Assembly: GCA_029946045.1 (NCBI GenBank) | Contig: JAQSDS010000047.1 | Coordinates: 1-7,621, forward strand | Reading direction: 5' to 3' | DNA: 7,621 bases | Source: Rhodoferax sp. | GTDB lineage: Bacteria > Pseudomonadota > Gammaproteobacteria > Burkholderiales > Burkholderiaceae_C | Part shown: in pieces, positions 6,433-7,621 of the stretch | Layout: each line of letters opens with the position of its first letter | Numbering within the stretch: position 1 is the first letter of the stretch | Position numbers and translations under genes: made by a program | The notes under the pieces: model-generated | The model's database searches: none | What the model saw: the letters and a program-made list of their open reading frames with translations, nothing else | What the model was told of the DNA's origin: nothing

Positions 6433-6463
6433 TGGCCAGGTGGTCCTGGCGCGCAGGTAAAAT
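6433..6463 (+). promoter_or_regulatory. Candidate weak sigma-70 promoter for secA
   Basis: TAAAAT (6458-6463) matches the -10 consensus at five of six positions. TGGCCA (6433-6438) is a 4/6 match to the -35 box but lies 19 bp away, longer than the optimal 17. This would start transcription near 6470 and give a leader of about 120 nt. TTGACG at 6493-6498 is a better -35 box but lacks a good -10 at the right spacing. Confidence 0.3.
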
Positions 6464-6518
6464 GGGGGCAACTGGACGGTGTTTGATGTCATTTGACGCT
6501 CAATGCGCTGCCCCCATT
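6461..6518 (+). promoter_or_regulatory. Perfect 10-bp inverted repeat in the secA leader
   Basis: The arms aatgggggca (6461-6470) and tgcccccatt (6509-6518) are exact reverse complements separated by 38 nt. In RNA they could form a stable GC-rich stem with a large loop; as DNA they could be a spaced operator. No T-run follows the right arm, so it is not a simple terminator. The right arm lies inside the short leader frame 6486-6533. Function unknown. Confidence 0.45.
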
Positions 6519-6588
6519 CAAGTCAGTTTGTAACAAAGGATTGCGCCGCAGGTTTGACGCCAACAGTCAGGCTGTACGCACGGTATTC

Positions 6589-7621
6589 ATGGCCATCAAC
6601 TTCCTCACCAAAATTTTCGGCAGCCGCAACGACCGCCTGCTCAAAAAATACCGCCACACCGTGGCCAAAATCAACGCGATGGAAGCCAGTCTGGAACAGC
6701 TTTCCGACGACGATCTGCGCGCCAAAACCGAGGCCTTCAAGGAACGGCTGGCCAAAGGTGAGACGCTTGATGCGATCTTGCCCGAGGCTTTTGCCGTGGT
6801 GCGCGAGGGCTCCAAACGGGTCATGAAAATGCGCCCGTTCGATGTGCAGTTGCTCGGCGGCATGTCCTTGCACAACGGCAAAATTTCCGAAATGGGCACC
6901 GGCGAGGGTAAAACCCTGACCGCCACCTTGCCCGTGTACCTGAATGCCCTGAGCGGCAAGGGCGTGCACGTGGTGACGGTCAACGACTACCTGGCCAACC
7001 GCGATGCCCAATGGATGGGACGGCTGTACAACTTTCTGGGCCTGTCGGTGGGCATCAACCTGCCCAACATGCCGCGCGAAGAAAAGCAGGCCGCCTACCG
7101 CTCCGACATCACCTACGGCACCAACAACGAATACGGTTTTGACTACCTGCGCGACAACATGGTCTATGAGGCCGCCGACCGGGTGCAGCGTGGCCTGAAC
7201 TACGCCATCGTTGACGAAGTGGACTCGATCCTGATCGACGAGGCGCGCACCCCGCTCATCATCAGCGGCCAGGCTGAAGACCAGACCGACTTGTATGTGG
7301 CCATCAACCGCATCGTGCCGCAGCTGGAACAACAAGAGGGCGAGGCCGACCCGCACACCGGGGAAGGCATCATCAAGGCCGGCGACTTTACCCTGGACGA
7401 AAAAACCCGTCAGGTGTTCCTGACCGAGCGCGGCCATGAAAATGCCGAGCGTATTTTGTTCGAGATGGGCCTGCTGGCCGAAGGCGCCAGCCTGTATGAC
7501 CCGGCCAATATCACGCTGATGCACCATTTGTACGCTGCGCTGCGTGCCAACCATCTTTACCTGCGCGACCAGCATTACGTGGTGCAGGACGGCGAGGTGG
7601 TGATTGTGGACGAGTTCACCG
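6589..7621 (+). CDS. secA: Preprotein translocase ATPase SecA (5' part, cut by window edge)
   Basis: SecA is the peripheral inner-membrane ATPase that drives preproteins through SecYEG. The window holds the first 344 codons plus one base, with no stop, out of about 900 expected. The N terminus ([18 protein letters not shown]) matches the family closely. Walker A is MGTGEGKT (102-109), Walker B is VDEVDS (208-213), and VTVNDYLA (129-136), [15 protein letters not shown] (176-190) and [12 protein letters not shown] (216-227) are signature segments of nucleotide-binding domain 1. The preprotein cross-linking domain begins around residue 230. The frame is open throughout. ATG 6589 aligns with the expected SecA start, although only CGGTATTC precedes it and no Shine-Dalgarno is seen. 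It is divergent from dciA. Standard family member, with nothing unusual in the visible part. Confidence 0.97.
   Translation, partial: MAINFLTKIFGSRNDRLLKKYRHTVAKINAMEASLEQLSDDDLRAKTEAFKERLAKGETLDAILPEAFAVVREGSKRVMKMRPFDVQLLGGMSLHNGKISEMGTGEGKTLTATLPVYLNALSGKGVHVVTVNDYLANRDAQWMGRLYNFLGLSVGINLPNMPREEKQAAYRSDITYGTNNEYGFDYLRDNMVYEAADRVQRGLNYAIVDEVDSILIDEARTPLIISGQAEDQTDLYVAINRIVPQLEQQEGEADPHTGEGIIKAGDFTLDEKTRQVFLTERGHENAERILFEMGLLAEGASLYDPANITLMHHLYAALRANHLYLRDQHYVVQDGEVVIVDEFT

Larger units (their letters stand above)
6323..6588. other. Divergent intergenic region between dciA and secA
   Basis: This 266-bp stretch carries no convincing protein gene apart from a possible extension of dciA to 6394. 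It must hold the start signals for both divergent genes. Visible structure: a small hairpin gccagg-tggt-cctggc (6435-6450); a 9-bp direct repeat ctggcgcgc (6424-6432 and 6446-6454); a TAAAAT box (6458-6463); a perfect 10-bp inverted repeat (6461-6470 with 6509-6518); and a 15-codon ATG-led frame (6486-6533). An E. coli-type secM gene is absent. No good Shine-Dalgarno is seen before secA. Confidence 0.6.

Noticed and set aside
6492..6560. Direct repeat tttgacgc at 6492-6499 and 6553-6560 before secA
   Set aside because: Both contain a -35-like TTGACG, but neither has a good -10 at 16-18 bp; an 8-bp repeat can arise by chance.
6523..7575. 350-aa minus-strand open frame opposite secA
   Set aside because: Antisense shadow of secA, which is unmistakable on the plus strand and simply runs off the window end.
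1..7621. CRISPR arrays, tRNA/rRNA genes, transposases, phage or defence genes
   Set aside because: None found: no spaced direct-repeat arrays, no recognisable tRNA or rRNA sequence, and every sizeable plus-strand gene is a metabolic or housekeeping protein.

Overview
The window looks like chromosomal DNA of a betaproteobacterium, most likely a Burkholderiales / Comamonadaceae member (Rhodoferax- or Polaromonas-like). This rests on the high-GC codon use, on the style of the SecA and DciA proteins, and on the dciA-secA pairing. The genus is an inference from reading alone.

Positions 59-5976 hold six same-strand genes that read as a catabolic operon for a small hydroxylated acid or hydroxy-amino acid. 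In order they are: a class II aldolase of the OtnC type; a hydroxypyruvate / 2-oxo-tetronate isomerase (OtnI/Hyi); a 3-hydroxyisobutyrate-dehydrogenase-family oxidoreductase; an NAD(P)-dependent aldehyde dehydrogenase; a short-chain dehydrogenase; and a fold-III PLP enzyme of the D-threonine aldolase / 3-hydroxyaspartate aldolase / D-serine dehydratase group. Spacing is tight (about 40 nt or less, with a 1-nt stop/start overlap between the last two) except for a 120-bp gap at 3980-4099. The first three genes correspond to the known tetronate (threonate/erythronate) pathway: oxidation, isomerisation and decarboxylation of a C4 sugar acid. The partner kinase (OtnK) would be expected just upstream, outside the window. 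The aldehyde dehydrogenase, SDR and PLP enzyme are not part of the textbook pathway, and their joint substrate is unknown.

The OtnC-like gene carries an apparent 1-base deletion near 631/632. It replaces the last 36 residues with 8 foreign ones; the lost tail is still readable in another frame up to a stop at 739-741, 4 nt before the next gene. The same protein also lacks two expected class II aldolase active-site residues.

A roughly 30-bp repeat occurs at the window start (1-33) and, inverted with 28/29 identity, immediately after the aldehyde dehydrogenase (3976-4004). The two copies bracket the first four genes. The copy at 3976 may be one end of an 82-bp element with imperfect inverted ends.

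From 6002 the window enters a conserved housekeeping locus. dciA (DUF721, replicative helicase loader) lies on the minus strand, convergent with the operon. A 266-bp intergenic region follows, holding a perfect 10-bp inverted repeat and a possible 15-codon leader ORF. The 5' part of secA (344 codons, cut by the window edge) lies on the plus strand.
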